Shown piece by piece: positions 1 to 8,768 of a stretch of DNA of 8,768 nt. The notes under the pieces are model-generated. The model was not told the origin of the DNA. It worked only from the letters and a program-made list of their open reading frames with translations, and ran no database searches. Each line of letters opens with the position of its first letter. Position 1 is the stretch's first letter. The stretch is from an uncultured Rubrobacteraceae bacterium (lineage in GTDB: Bacteria > Actinomycetota > Rubrobacteria > Rubrobacterales > Rubrobacteraceae). The stretch is taken from positions 1 through 8,768 of the forward strand of contig CADCUZ010000100.1 in the NCBI GenBank assembly GCA_902806015.1, read 5' to 3'. The position numbers and the translations under genes are program-made.

Positions 1-284
1 GTGCGGGCGATGAGCGTCAGGTGGTAGTAGGGCGCCCGGCTGCGGTCGTGCCGGTCGGCGGTGACGTATACCTCGCACCCCATGAGGGGCTTGATGCCGG
101 CGTCCTTGGCCTCCTTGTAGAAGCGGACCGCCCCGTACATGACCCCGTGGTCCGTGAGGGCCAGCCCCGGCATGTTCTGCTCTTTGGCGAAAAATACGAG
201 GTCCCTGATACGGCTCGCTCCGTCGAGCATCGAGTACTCCGAGTGACAGTGCAAATGCGCGAACGCGCCCGAACCCCCCGACAA
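1..284 (-). CDS. dnaE: DNA polymerase III alpha subunit, N-terminal PHP domain (partial)
   Basis: This is the first 94 codons of the replicative polymerase alpha subunit; the rest lies beyond the window's left edge. The PHP-domain hallmarks are clear: the metal-binding HLHCHSEYS box at residues 8-16, then LDGAS, LALTDHGVMYGA, and the GCEVYV strand. This wording fits the DnaE1 replicative type better than the error-prone DnaE2/ImuC type. An in-frame TGA lies 15 nt upstream of the proposed start, and the only usable start before the HLHCH box is TTG at 284. That TTG sits 4 nt after a strong purine-rich Shine-Dalgarno stretch (GAGGGAGGG). The protein would begin MSGGSGAFAHLH. It has its own promoter in the upstream gap, so it is probably transcribed apart from the small genes before it. 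The family call is secure and the TTG start is well supported. Confidence 0.95.
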   Translation of the reverse strand, partial: MSGGSGAFAHLHCHSEYSMLDGASRIRDLVFFAKEQNMPGLALTDHGVMYGAVRFYKEAKDAGIKPLMGCEVYVTADRHDRSRAPYYHLTLIAR

Positions 285-308
285 AAAGCCCTCCCTCGAT
301 CACGGTCC

Positions 309-335
309 CGGCGACGCCCGAAAAAGACGCCGCCG
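309..335 (-). other. Hairpin in the dnaE 5' untranslated region
   Basis: Read on the minus strand, CGGCGGCGTC (335-326) can pair with GGCGTCGCCG (318-309). That gives a 10-bp stem including two G-U pairs, closed by a 7-base loop of mostly T (325-319). It lies between the predicted dnaE promoter and its Shine-Dalgarno. There is no T-run after the 3' arm, so it is not a normal intrinsic terminator. It could be a leader structure affecting dnaE translation, or chance pairing in GC-rich DNA. Confidence 0.4.
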
Positions 336-375
336 TTCGCCTGTTCTCCCCGTCGATCCATCCTCGACTCGGGCT

Positions 376-405
376 ACTATACGAGACGCCCCCACCGACT
401 GTCCA
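376..405 (-). promoter_or_regulatory. Predicted sigma-70-type promoter for dnaE
   Basis: On the minus strand, TGGACA (405-400) is followed after 18 bp by TATAGT (381-376). Five of six bases match the consensus in each box. Transcription would begin near 369, giving a leader of about 85 nt before the dnaE TTG codon. It lies in the 319-bp gap (285-603) between the small membrane-protein gene and dnaE. Apart from this promoter and the leader hairpin I see no gene, tRNA or repeat array in that gap. Confidence 0.6.
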
Positions 406-603
406 GGGCACCTGAAGCAGAAGATGAGGCTAATTTTGCAGGGCTTTTCAAGGAGGGGGTGCAGGCTTCAACCAGTTATGGGGTTCGTTGCCGTCGCTCG
501 CGGGCGTATAGTGCGATTCAGACCGGGATCATCCGGCGCCTGATCGCGTTGTTTGATTGGAGCTTAGTCCGGTCGACAAAAGGTCCTGCCAGGCGCCTGA
601 AAC

Positions 604-852
604 CTACTCCTCTTCGTCTTTCCACAGAACCCAGTTTATGGCGATCTGGGCGCTCAGGACGGCTAGGAGGAGGGCGAAAACGCCGTTTTGGAGGTCGTGG
701 CGGTAGGCGGTGTAGACGACCAGGGCGCAGGAGATGGCGAGGGCCGCGACGACGAAGAGGAGGGTGACGCCGAGGATCCCGACGCGAAGGGCCCGGCGGA
801 AGGCGCCCTCGCGGCGGGGTTCGCCCTGCGGCAGCCCCGCGCCGCGGGCCAC
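604..852 (-). CDS. Small two-helix membrane protein of unknown function
   Basis: This 82-residue protein has no family I can name. It has a basic N-terminus (residues 1-23, rich in Arg), a long hydrophobic segment at about 24-48, a short polar turn (YRHDLQNG) and a second hydrophobic segment at about 57-77. It ends in an acidic KDEEE tail. The positive-inside rule places the Arg-rich N-terminus in the cytoplasm, and a hairpin returns the tail there too. The GTG start lies 5 bp after the stop of the upstream zinc-ribbon gene, with AAAGGA about 10 nt before it. Translation is therefore probably coupled to that gene. The hydrophobic pattern is strong evidence that the frame is real; its role is not visible. 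Confidence 0.7.
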   Translation of the reverse strand: MARGAGLPQGEPRREGAFRRALRVGILGVTLLFVVAALAISCALVVYTAYRHDLQNGVFALLLAVLSAQIAINWVLWKDEEE

Positions 853-857
853 CGTGG

Positions 858-1154
858 TCAGTCCTTTGGTCCGGAGGGCTTGGACGAGGCCGCGGGCTTG
901 TCGGCGGGCTTTTTCTCTTTCGCGTCGGGCTTGGGGTCGCCGTTCGAACTCGCGGCTGCCGGCTCCTTGGGGCCCTTCTTGCTGTTGTAGTCCGTAGAGT
1001 AAAAGCCCGAGCCCTTAAAAGAGATGCCCACGGGTTGGAGGACCTTCCTAACCGGGGCGCCGCATTCGATGCAAATGGTCAGGGGGTCTTCAGACATCTT
1101 CTGCATCACGTCGAAGACGTGATGGTTCTCGCACTTGTACTCGTAGATCGGCAT
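858..1154 (-). CDS. FmdB-family zinc-ribbon protein
   Basis: This 98-residue protein opens with the signature MPIYEYKC and carries the family's KGSGFYSTDY block at residues 47-56, so it belongs to the FmdB/CxxC_CxxC_SSSS putative regulatory proteins. The second metal-binding knuckle (CIEC, residues 28-31) is intact. The first is not the usual C-x2-C: it reads C8-E-N-H11-H12, so a histidine probably supplies the fourth ligand. Residues 57-98 form a low-complexity tail rich in Lys, Pro, Ala and Ser that is probably disordered. The ATG start is preceded by GGAGG 5 nt upstream, and a TATAAT box lies about 33 nt before the start. Family members are often called regulators, but a precise role is generally not established. 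It is followed at 5 bp by the small membrane-protein gene. Confidence 0.88.
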   Translation of the reverse strand: MPIYEYKCENHHVFDVMQKMSEDPLTICIECGAPVRKVLQPVGISFKGSGFYSTDYNSKKGPKEPAAASSNGDPKPDAKEKKPADKPAASSKPSGPKD

Positions 1155-1179
1155 CCGGCCTCCATCCGACAGCTCGCAA

Positions 1180-1201
1180 CCCGGGAATTATACCGCCCGG
1201 G
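1180..1201 (-). promoter_or_regulatory. Promoter -10 box of the zinc-ribbon gene, framed by CCCGGG repeats
   Basis: A perfect TATAAT lies on the minus strand at 1192-1187, with no good -35 hexamer at the usual distance (GAGACC at 1215-1210 is weak). Two copies of the self-complementary hexamer CCCGGG (1180-1185 and 1196-1201) flank the -10 box almost symmetrically. A weak -35 next to a perfect -10 and a symmetric frame is the layout of an activator- or repressor-controlled promoter. No regulator is identifiable from the sequence. Confidence 0.55.
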
Positions 1202-1218
1202 GGATGTTTGGTCTCCCG

Positions 1219-1497
1219 CTAGTCGGGGCGGCGGCGCGGGTCCAGCTCGCCGGACCCAAAGTCTTGTTCGAGATGCTTGTGGGCCGACTCGAGGAGCTTC
1301 GGGTTGTGCAAAATCTCCTCGACCTCGGACGGCGAGGCGTTGCGCCGCACGTACTCTTCCTGTATCACGTCGCGCAGGTGGGCGCCCTCCCCGATCCGGT
1401 TAAGGATGTACCCGACGACCCTGTCCTCCCGCGCGGAGCCCGTGTTCGTGCTGAACAAGCGGCTCCAAAAAGACCGTTTTTCGTGTTTTTCGGTCAT
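1219..1497 (-). CDS. Conserved-looking 92-residue protein of unknown function
   Basis: I do not recognise the family. The ATG at 1497 is chosen over an upstream in-frame start at 1542 because AGGAG sits 7 nt before it and a likely promoter overlaps the longer version. The 92-residue product is charged and soluble, with a basic N-terminus (TEKHEKRSFWSRLF). Probable helices follow at about 23-37 (VVGYILNRIGEG), 40-53 (HLRDVIQEEYVRRN), 56-64 and 66-80. The run of short amphipathic helices could form a small helical, HTH-like bundle, but no diagnostic motif supports DNA binding. No signal peptide or membrane segment is seen. It lies 80 bp after the acetyltransferase gene and ends 64 bp before the zinc-ribbon gene, each gap holding a promoter-like element. 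Confidence 0.72.
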   Translation of the reverse strand: MTEKHEKRSFWSRLFSTNTGSAREDRVVGYILNRIGEGAHLRDVIQEEYVRRNASPSEVEEILHNPKLLESAHKHLEQDFGSGELDPRRRPD

Positions 1498-1547
1498 GCC
1501 CGTACTCCTCTCGCCCTGTTTCGGGAACAGCGCCAGCCGCAACTTCC

Positions 1548-1576
1548 AGTATAGCGAGTCGCGTCTAGTAGCAAAA
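1548..1576 (-). promoter_or_regulatory. Possible promoter for the 92-residue protein
   Basis: TATACT (1553-1548, minus strand) is a good -10 box; 17 bp upstream, TTTTGC (1576-1571) is a weak -35. It begins immediately after the stop of the acetyltransferase gene and would give a leader of about 45 nt. It would allow this gene to be expressed apart from the methionine operon. Confidence 0.4.
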
Positions 1577-1577
1577 G

Positions 1578-2063
1578 CTACGCCTTCGCCGCCAAGTCAT
1601 CGAGTGGCGCGCCGGCCAGCCGGTAGACCGTCCAATCGTCCATCGCGACGGCGCCTAGCTTCTCGTAGAACCCGATGGTTGGGGCGTTCCAGTCGAGCAC
1701 CCACCACTCCAGCCGCCCGCACCCGCGATCCTTCGCCAGACGCGCCAAATGGACCAGAAGTTTCTTCCCGATACCGGCGCCGCGGAGTTCCGGCTTCACG
1801 TAAAGGTCCTCCAGGTAAATGCCCGACTTGCCGAGGAACGTCGAGAAGTTGTGGAAGAACAGGGCGAAGCCCGCCGGGGCCCCGTCGTGCTCGGCGATCA
1901 GGACCTCCGCGAACTGCCGCTCCCCGAAGAGGTTCGCCCGCAAAGTCTCCTCCGTCGCGACGACCTCATGGGAGAGGTTCTCGTACTCCGCGAGCTCGCG
2001 GATAAACGAGAGGATGAGCGGGACGTCCTCCCCGGAGGCTTCGCGGACCAGCGTTCCGGACAT
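1578..2063 (-). CDS. GNAT-family N-acetyltransferase (SSAT/thialysine-type)
   Basis: This 161-residue single-domain protein transfers an acetyl group from acetyl-CoA to an amine. The acetyl-CoA pyrophosphate loop (motif A) is plain at residues 94-102 (RGAGIGKKL), preceded by the IYLEDLYVKPE strand. Motif B follows as NAPTIGFYEKLGA at 126-138. The HEVVATEETL, FALFFHNFSTF and LEDLYV blocks place it with GNATs resembling spermidine/spermine or thialysine acetyltransferases, though the substrate cannot be read from sequence. The length is normal. Its ATG lies 6 bp after the asd stop with only a weak AAGG next to it. Translation therefore probably depends on coupling to asd, making it the tail of the methionine operon. 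A role acting on a diamino or thio-amino acid near the lysine/methionine route is possible but unproven. Confidence 0.9.
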   Translation of the reverse strand: MSGTLVREASGEDVPLILSFIRELAEYENLSHEVVATEETLRANLFGERQFAEVLIAEHDGAPAGFALFFHNFSTFLGKSGIYLEDLYVKPELRGAGIGKKLLVHLARLAKDRGCGRLEWWVLDWNAPTIGFYEKLGAVAMDDWTVYRLAGAPLDDLAAKA

Positions 2064-2069
2064 CCTTGC

Positions 2070-3035
2070 CTAGGCGTAGACGCCGACGAGCTCCTCGGCG
2101 ATCTGGACCGCGTTGGTCGCCGCGCCCTTGAGCAGGTTGTCCGAAACGCACCAGTACTGCGCGACGTTGCCCTCCACGCGGACCCGTCCCACGAAGGTGC
2201 GCGGGTCCCCGGCAGCCTCCAGCGGCGTCGGGAAGTCATCGGCCTGGCCAGAGAAGACCACGCCCGGCGCCGAGCGGAAGGCCGCCAAGACCTTCTCGAG
2301 ATCCGCCTCGCGTCCGAGCTCGACGTAAACGCTCTCGGAGTGGCCGGTGTGGACGGGGATGCGGACCGTCGTGGCGAAGACGTCCAGGTCGGGGAGGCCC
2401 ATGATCTTGCGGGTCTCAAGGCGCATCTTGGTCTCTTCGGTGGTGTACCCGTCGTCGCCAACACCCCCGATGAGCGGGATGGCGTTGCGGTCTATGGGCT
2501 TGGGGTAGACGCCCTCGCGCCCGTCCTCCAGCGCCTCCACCCCGCCGCGGCCCGAGCCCGAGACCGCCTGGTAGGTGGAGACGACCACTTTCTCGAGCCC
2601 GAACTCGCGGGCGAGCGGGGCCAGGGTCACGACCATCTGCGTCGTGGAGCAGTTGGCGTTGGCGATCAGGCCGCCGTGGCCCTCGAGGGCGTCGGCGTTG
2701 ACCTCGGGCACGACGAGCGGCACGCTCGGGTCCATCCTGAAGTCGCTGCCGTTGTCTATGACGACGGCGCCCCGGGAGATCGCCTCCCCCGCGAGCTGGA
2801 CCGCGGCGCCCTTCTCGCCCTCCGTGCCGGCGAAGAAGGCAATGTCCACGCCCTCGAACGCCTCCGGTTCGGCCACCCCCACCTCGAACTCCTCGCCGGC
2901 GAGCGTCGCGCGGCGGGCGGTGCGGGCCAGGATACGAAGCTCCTTTAGCGGGAAGTCCCGGCGCCTGAGCTCGGCGACGATCCGGTCGCCCACCAGGCCC
3001 GCCCCTACGACTGCTACCGTGCATCCTTCGCGCAT
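2070..3035 (-). CDS. asd: Aspartate-semialdehyde dehydrogenase
   Basis: It reduces aspartyl-4-phosphate with NADPH to aspartate semialdehyde, the branch compound for lysine and homoserine. The nucleophile is Cys129 in NANCSTTQM. SGSGRGG (159-165), the EETK substrate box (200-203), Arg225 and the catalytic His232 in HTGHSES are all present. The C-terminus has the family block NLLKGAATNAVQIAEEL. At 321 residues it is slightly short for bacterial ASADHs (about 330-370). One oddity is the N-terminal nucleotide-binding loop. It reads VGAGLVG, one residue shorter than the usual VGATGAVG, with the phosphate-contacting Thr missing. The ATG has GGGAG about 10 nt upstream, and the gap from hom is 23 bp. 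It is the last pathway enzyme of the operon. Confidence 0.96.
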   Translation of the reverse strand: MREGCTVAVVGAGLVGDRIVAELRRRDFPLKELRILARTARRATLAGEEFEVGVAEPEAFEGVDIAFFAGTEGEKGAAVQLAGEAISRGAVVIDNGSDFRMDPSVPLVVPEVNADALEGHGGLIANANCSTTQMVVTLAPLAREFGLEKVVVSTYQAVSGSGRGGVEALEDGREGVYPKPIDRNAIPLIGGVGDDGYTTEETKMRLETRKIMGLPDLDVFATTVRIPVHTGHSESVYVELGREADLEKVLAAFRSAPGVVFSGQADDFPTPLEAAGDPRTFVGRVRVEGNVAQYWCVSDNLLKGAATNAVQIAEELVGVYA

Positions 3036-3058
3036 CTGAGTAGTCTCCCTTTTGTCTC

Positions 3059-4128
3059 TTAGTCGTCCTGCAGCGCGCGGTGGGCGATGTCCAGGAGATC
3101 CCAGACCACGCCGCTCGCTGTGCGCTCCGGGCCCGCGCCCGGGCCGCGCACGGTGAGGGTAACATCCGAGTAGCGGCGCGTGCGGAAGTCGAAGACGTTC
3201 TCCGGGCCGCTTATAGGGCCGAACGGGCTCTCGACCGGCGCCTCCGCGAGGCCTACCGTTACCCGCCCCTCCCGCGGGATGCGCGTCAGGTAGCGGAGCA
3301 TGTGGTTCGGTTCCACCGCCGCCATGCGGGCGGCGAAGGCGTCGTCGTGGTCGGGGAGGCGGCCCATGAACTCTTCCAGGGCAACGTTTCCAAGACCCTC
3401 CGGGACGAGGGACTCGTAGAGGATCTCCGCCGGTTCGATCCTGCGCCCCATCATGCGGGCGAGGATTATCGCCTTGCGGGCCACGTCCAGCCCGGAGAGG
3501 TCGTCCCTGGGATCCGGCTCGGCGTAGTGGAGGTCCACGGCCTCCCTCACCGCCTCGGAGAAGGATCTCCCGGCCTCGACCGCGCTCATCACGAAGCCCA
3601 AGGTGCCGCTCGGGCTCGCCCCGATCTCCAGGATCTCGTCGCCCGTCTCGATCAGGCCCCCGATGGTCGAGATGACCGGCATCCCCGCCCCGACGGTCGC
3701 CTCGTGCCAGAGCCTGTCCGGTACCTCGCGCACGAGCCGCTCGTACTGCGCCGTGCTCCCCGAGAGCGGCCCCTTGTTGGAGAGCACGAGGTAGGAACCG
3801 TTTTCGATGCCGAGCAGGTCCAGATCGAACGTCCCACCGTGGACCGCCACGTCCACCACGACGCGCGTGAAGCCCGGCGCGGGTTCCGAGCGCAAGACCT
3901 CCTCCAGCGGCTCGGTGCCGAGCTCGGAGATCCTGCCCCCGTTCTCTTTCAGCCGCAAGGCCTGCGGCAGAAGGTCTTCGCCGCAGAGCGCCCCGGAGGT
4001 ATCGGAGACAGCGCGGTAGCGGACCTCGACGCCGCGGCGTTCCAGCCAGCGCTTGCGCTTTTCGAGCACGATCTGGGCGACCGCGCGCCCGACGTGGCCG
4101 AGCCCGATCTGGACGATCTCCAGCCGCC

Positions 4129-4132
<4 letters not shown>
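3059..4132 (-). CDS. hom: Homoserine dehydrogenase, short form without ACT domain
   Basis: It reduces aspartate semialdehyde to homoserine. The Rossmann loop GLGHVG lies at residues 10-15, the catalytic-site SNK at 118-120 (Lys120), TVGAGMPVISTI at 146-157 and SPSGTLGFVMSAV at 173-185. The strongly diagnostic EPDPRDDLSGLDVARK sits at 205-220, containing the substrate-binding acids and Lys220. It ends at residue 357, right after the dehydrogenase fold, so it lacks the C-terminal ACT domain that gives many bacterial homologues about 430 residues and threonine feedback. Its size and motifs resemble the yeast-type enzyme. The start is TTG, overlapping the lysC stop as TTGA, with GAGG 4 nt upstream. 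No better start lies before the GLGHVG loop. The overlap implies translational coupling. Confidence 0.96.
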
Positions 4133-7785
<3,653 letters not shown>

Positions 7786-7798
7786 GCTCAGTAGTAAT

Positions 7799-7890
7799 GC
7801 AGCCTCCCTCTATAGTCGCGTGCCACGCCTCCGGCGGAACGCATCCCGCCCACCGCGCAACCCGCCCGTAGAAGAGGCTGCCCGCCCCTC
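7799..7890 (-). promoter_or_regulatory. Expression platform of the SAM riboswitch (Shine-Dalgarno sequestering)
   Basis: Just after aptamer stem P1, GCAGCCTC (7881-7874) is perfectly complementary to GAGGCTGC (7806-7799). The second segment overlaps the GGGAGG Shine-Dalgarno (7808-7803) of metX, and two G-U pairs can extend the helix. Between the arms is a smaller hairpin (GCGT 7842-7839 with ACGC 7821-7818, and CGCC with GGCG inside it). No U-tract follows any stem. This favours translational control over transcription termination. The 8-bp match is seen; the switching mechanism is inferred. Confidence 0.65.
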
Positions 7891-8008
7891 CCCACATCTT
7901 CCAGAACGGTAATGACCGTCCTGCTGGACTTGGCACCTCGCGGTGAAGGTCCTCCGCCGGTTGCCGCGGTTTCTCGGGGCCAGTTCCCTCCACCGCTCTC
8001 GATGCGAG
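7891..8008 (-). promoter_or_regulatory. SAM-I (S-box) riboswitch aptamer
   Basis: The minus strand carries the S-box core in order: ATCGAGAG, GGTGGAGGGAACTGGCCC, GAGAAACCGCGGCAACC, GAGGTGCCAAGTCCAGCAGG and GGAAGATG. P1 forms from CTCGCATC (8008-8001) and GATGTGGG (7898-7891), with two G-U pairs. P3 uses GCGG/CCGC. P4 is capped by AGGACGGT-CATT-ACCGTTCT, an 8-bp stem with one G-U pair. Relative to the common form there is one extra A in GGGAACTGGCCC. The class binds S-adenosylmethionine and turns methionine genes off when SAM is plentiful. Its position directly before metX on the same strand fits that exactly. Confidence 0.95.
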
Positions 8009-8024
8009 TTCGCGCTAGGGAAAG

Positions 8025-8053
8025 ATGCTAAACAAGGGGAGCCCCGCCGTCAA
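8025..8053 (-). promoter_or_regulatory. Promoter of the riboswitch-metX operon
   Basis: TTGACG (8053-8048) and TAGCAT (8030-8025) on the minus strand are separated by 17 bp. That is five of six and four of six matches to the housekeeping consensus at ideal spacing. Initiation near 8018 would place the start about 10 nt before riboswitch stem P1 and give a leader of about 230 nt. The -35 box overlaps the TGA that closes the decayed protease frame. Confidence 0.75.
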
Positions 8054-8411
8054 GGGCGGAACGCCCCCGGGCGGACGCGGATCCTGCCCCGTGAATCCCG
8101 CGTGGCAGAGCAAGGAGCAGGAGCGCGTGCCCAGGCGGCTGAACCGTCCTCGAACAGAGGGCTAGAACCGACGCCGTCCGTCCACACGCTCCTGTCGGTG
8201 CTCATGCGGTTGTAGCCACCGGCCACGTTGAGGTCCGGGTGTTTGTGGATGCCGGTGTCCAGAACGGCCATGTCGGCGTTGACGGCCCCGCTGTCGTTGC
8301 CCGCTGGACGCTGCTAACGCCCGCGTCAGCCAGGTTGATGCCGGTCGGTCGCGCCCGTGCCGCGCGTCTCTGACGAAGGCTTGACACGTGCCTCGCAACC
8401 GGCTTGACCTT
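8050..8411 (-). pseudogene. Decayed subtilisin-like (S8) serine protease fragment
   Basis: In one frame (8411-8304) the sequence reads KVKPVA, then RPTGINLADAGVSSVQ, the linker usually found before a subtilase catalytic domain. A one-base loss near 8302 shifts the frame. The next frame (from 8301) reads GNDSGAVNADMAVLDTGI and HKHPDLNVAGGYN, with the catalytic Asp box AVLDTG. After WTDG (about 8173) the expected HGTHVAG histidine box is missing and the frame runs through unrelated sequence to a TGA at 8050-8052. No Ser box is seen. An in-frame TAG at 8316-8314 closes the Asp-box frame upstream, so no intact protein is possible. It is dead as a protease and now abuts the methionine operon promoter. 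Confidence 0.75.
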
Positions 8412-8644
8412 CCGTCTGCCTGCTGGAGGTGTGCTAGCGAACGGCAGAGAAGTCGATATGCCAGACGGCCAACTTTCTTGTACCCCTTGCCCCGCGGCAT
8501 CGCAGAGTCCGTAGCGCCCTGCTCCACGGGATGCCTCGCCGCACACCACGGCCTCTGCCGGCGGCGTGCCCCGGCGCGGCGGTTCAGGCCCTCGCACGCC
8601 TGCCCGTACTTCCCGGTGTGGAGGGGAGGAGGGCCCGACCCGCA
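8412..8644 (-). other. No supportable gene; possible further protease debris
   Basis: These 233 bases lie between the edge reading frame and the recognisable protease fragment. Open frames cross them but give Arg- and Pro-rich translations of the shadow type. One short piece (YGLCDAAGQGVQESWPSG, about 8515-8460 on the minus strand) faintly recalls the YG-x-VD-x-AAPG region near a subtilase Ser box. It is too weak to call. Confidence 0.3.
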
Positions 8645-8768
8645 CTACCGCCGCAACCACGGAATTCTCACGTAGACCCAGGCGTTGTTGTGCCTGGCCA
8701 ACCCCGATGCACGGGCGGCCGGCTTCAGGTCCACGCCGGTGGGTTTGGGGATCTCCCGGCCGTACTCG
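8645..8768 (-). CDS. 3' end of an unrecognised reading frame (partial)
   Basis: Forty codons enter from the right edge and stop at TAG (8647-8645). The first half uses GC-ending codons like the real genes here and reads EYGREIPKPTGVDLKPAA, then RASGLARHNNAWVYVRIP. I do not recognise a family. The PTGVDL wording echoes the PTGINL of the neighbouring protease fragment, so it may be more of the same debris or the tail of a separate gene. The 5' part lies outside the window. Codon use loosens after about 8670, which would fit a frameshifted end. Confidence 0.35.
   Translation of the reverse strand, partial: EYGREIPKPTGVDLKPAARASGLARHNNAWVYVRIPWLRR

Noticed and set aside
484..512. Plus-strand TATAGT that might be a promoter
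   Set aside because: It has no acceptable -35 and no plausible plus-strand gene follows.
285..603. Search for a tRNA or small RNA gene in the gap before dnaE
   Set aside because: There is no T-loop (GGTTCRA) or acceptor-stem pairing on either strand. The only structures found are the dnaE promoter and leader hairpin.
570..606. Possible terminator after the small membrane-protein gene
   Set aside because: The palindrome CAGGCGCCTG and a weak AGGT/ACCT pairing before TTTT leave only 3-4 bp stems once a loop is allowed, too weak to call an intrinsic terminator.
21..767. Long plus-strand open frame of 248 codons
   Set aside because: It runs antisense over dnaE, the promoter gap and the membrane-protein gene. 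It is Arg-rich low-complexity sequence without any domain, a typical GC-rich shadow.
1749..2948. Plus-strand open frame of 399 codons across the acetyltransferase and asd
   Set aside because: It lies opposite two confidently identified genes and has no recognisable motif. It is the complementary shadow of their GC-ending codons.
7799..7890. Rho-independent terminator as the riboswitch output
   Set aside because: Stems exist but none is followed by a U-run on the minus strand, so termination is less likely than Shine-Dalgarno sequestration.
8420..8530. Faint resemblance to a subtilase Ser-box region (YGLCDAAGQGVQESWPSG) upstream of the Asp-box fragment
   Set aside because: The match is short, lacks the GTSMA motif and would require a swapped domain order, so it is not claimed as a second protease remnant.

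Overview
The window is GC-rich bacterial DNA with compact, GC-ending codons, GTG/TTG starts and short gaps between genes. Every gene I can support lies on the minus strand, so transcription runs from high to low coordinates. The gene content and protein flavour suggest a high-GC actinobacterium, most likely Rubrobacter or a close relative. That placement is an inference, because no rRNA is present to confirm it.

Right part (about 7786-8768). The edge holds the 3' end of an unrecognised reading frame (8645-8768). Next comes the wreck of a subtilisin-like (S8) protease (8050-8411), which still shows its Asp-box region but has a one-base frameshift and no His or Ser boxes. Against this wreck sits a good sigma-70-type promoter (8025-8053), followed by a SAM-I (S-box) riboswitch aptamer (7891-8008). 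After the aptamer is an expression platform in which an 8-base anti-Shine-Dalgarno segment can pair with the metX leader's Shine-Dalgarno region.

Central part (2070-7785). Five tightly spaced genes follow: metX, metY, lysC, hom and asd. Together they encode every step from aspartate to homocysteine: aspartokinase, aspartate-semialdehyde dehydrogenase, homoserine dehydrogenase, homoserine O-acetyltransferase and O-acetylhomoserine sulfhydrylase. Spacing of about 22 bp or less, or direct stop/start overlap, indicates one transcript, so the leading riboswitch could gate the whole route by SAM level. Two enzymes look stripped of allosteric parts. The aspartokinase appears to lack the inserted ACT1 module, and the homoserine dehydrogenase has no ACT tail.

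Left part (1-2063). A GNAT acetyltransferase starts 6 bp after asd. Then come a 92-residue protein of unknown function with its own likely promoter, an FmdB-type zinc-ribbon protein behind a perfect TATAAT box, and an 82-residue two-helix membrane protein. A 319-bp gap holds a promoter and a 5'-UTR hairpin. The window ends inside the start of dnaE (PHP domain of DNA polymerase III alpha), read from a TTG codon.

I see no tRNA, rRNA, CRISPR array, insertion sequence or other intact mobile element. The most notable system is the SAM-riboswitch-led aspartate-to-homocysteine operon. Its parts are known families; the combination and the reduced allosteric domains are what merit a second look.
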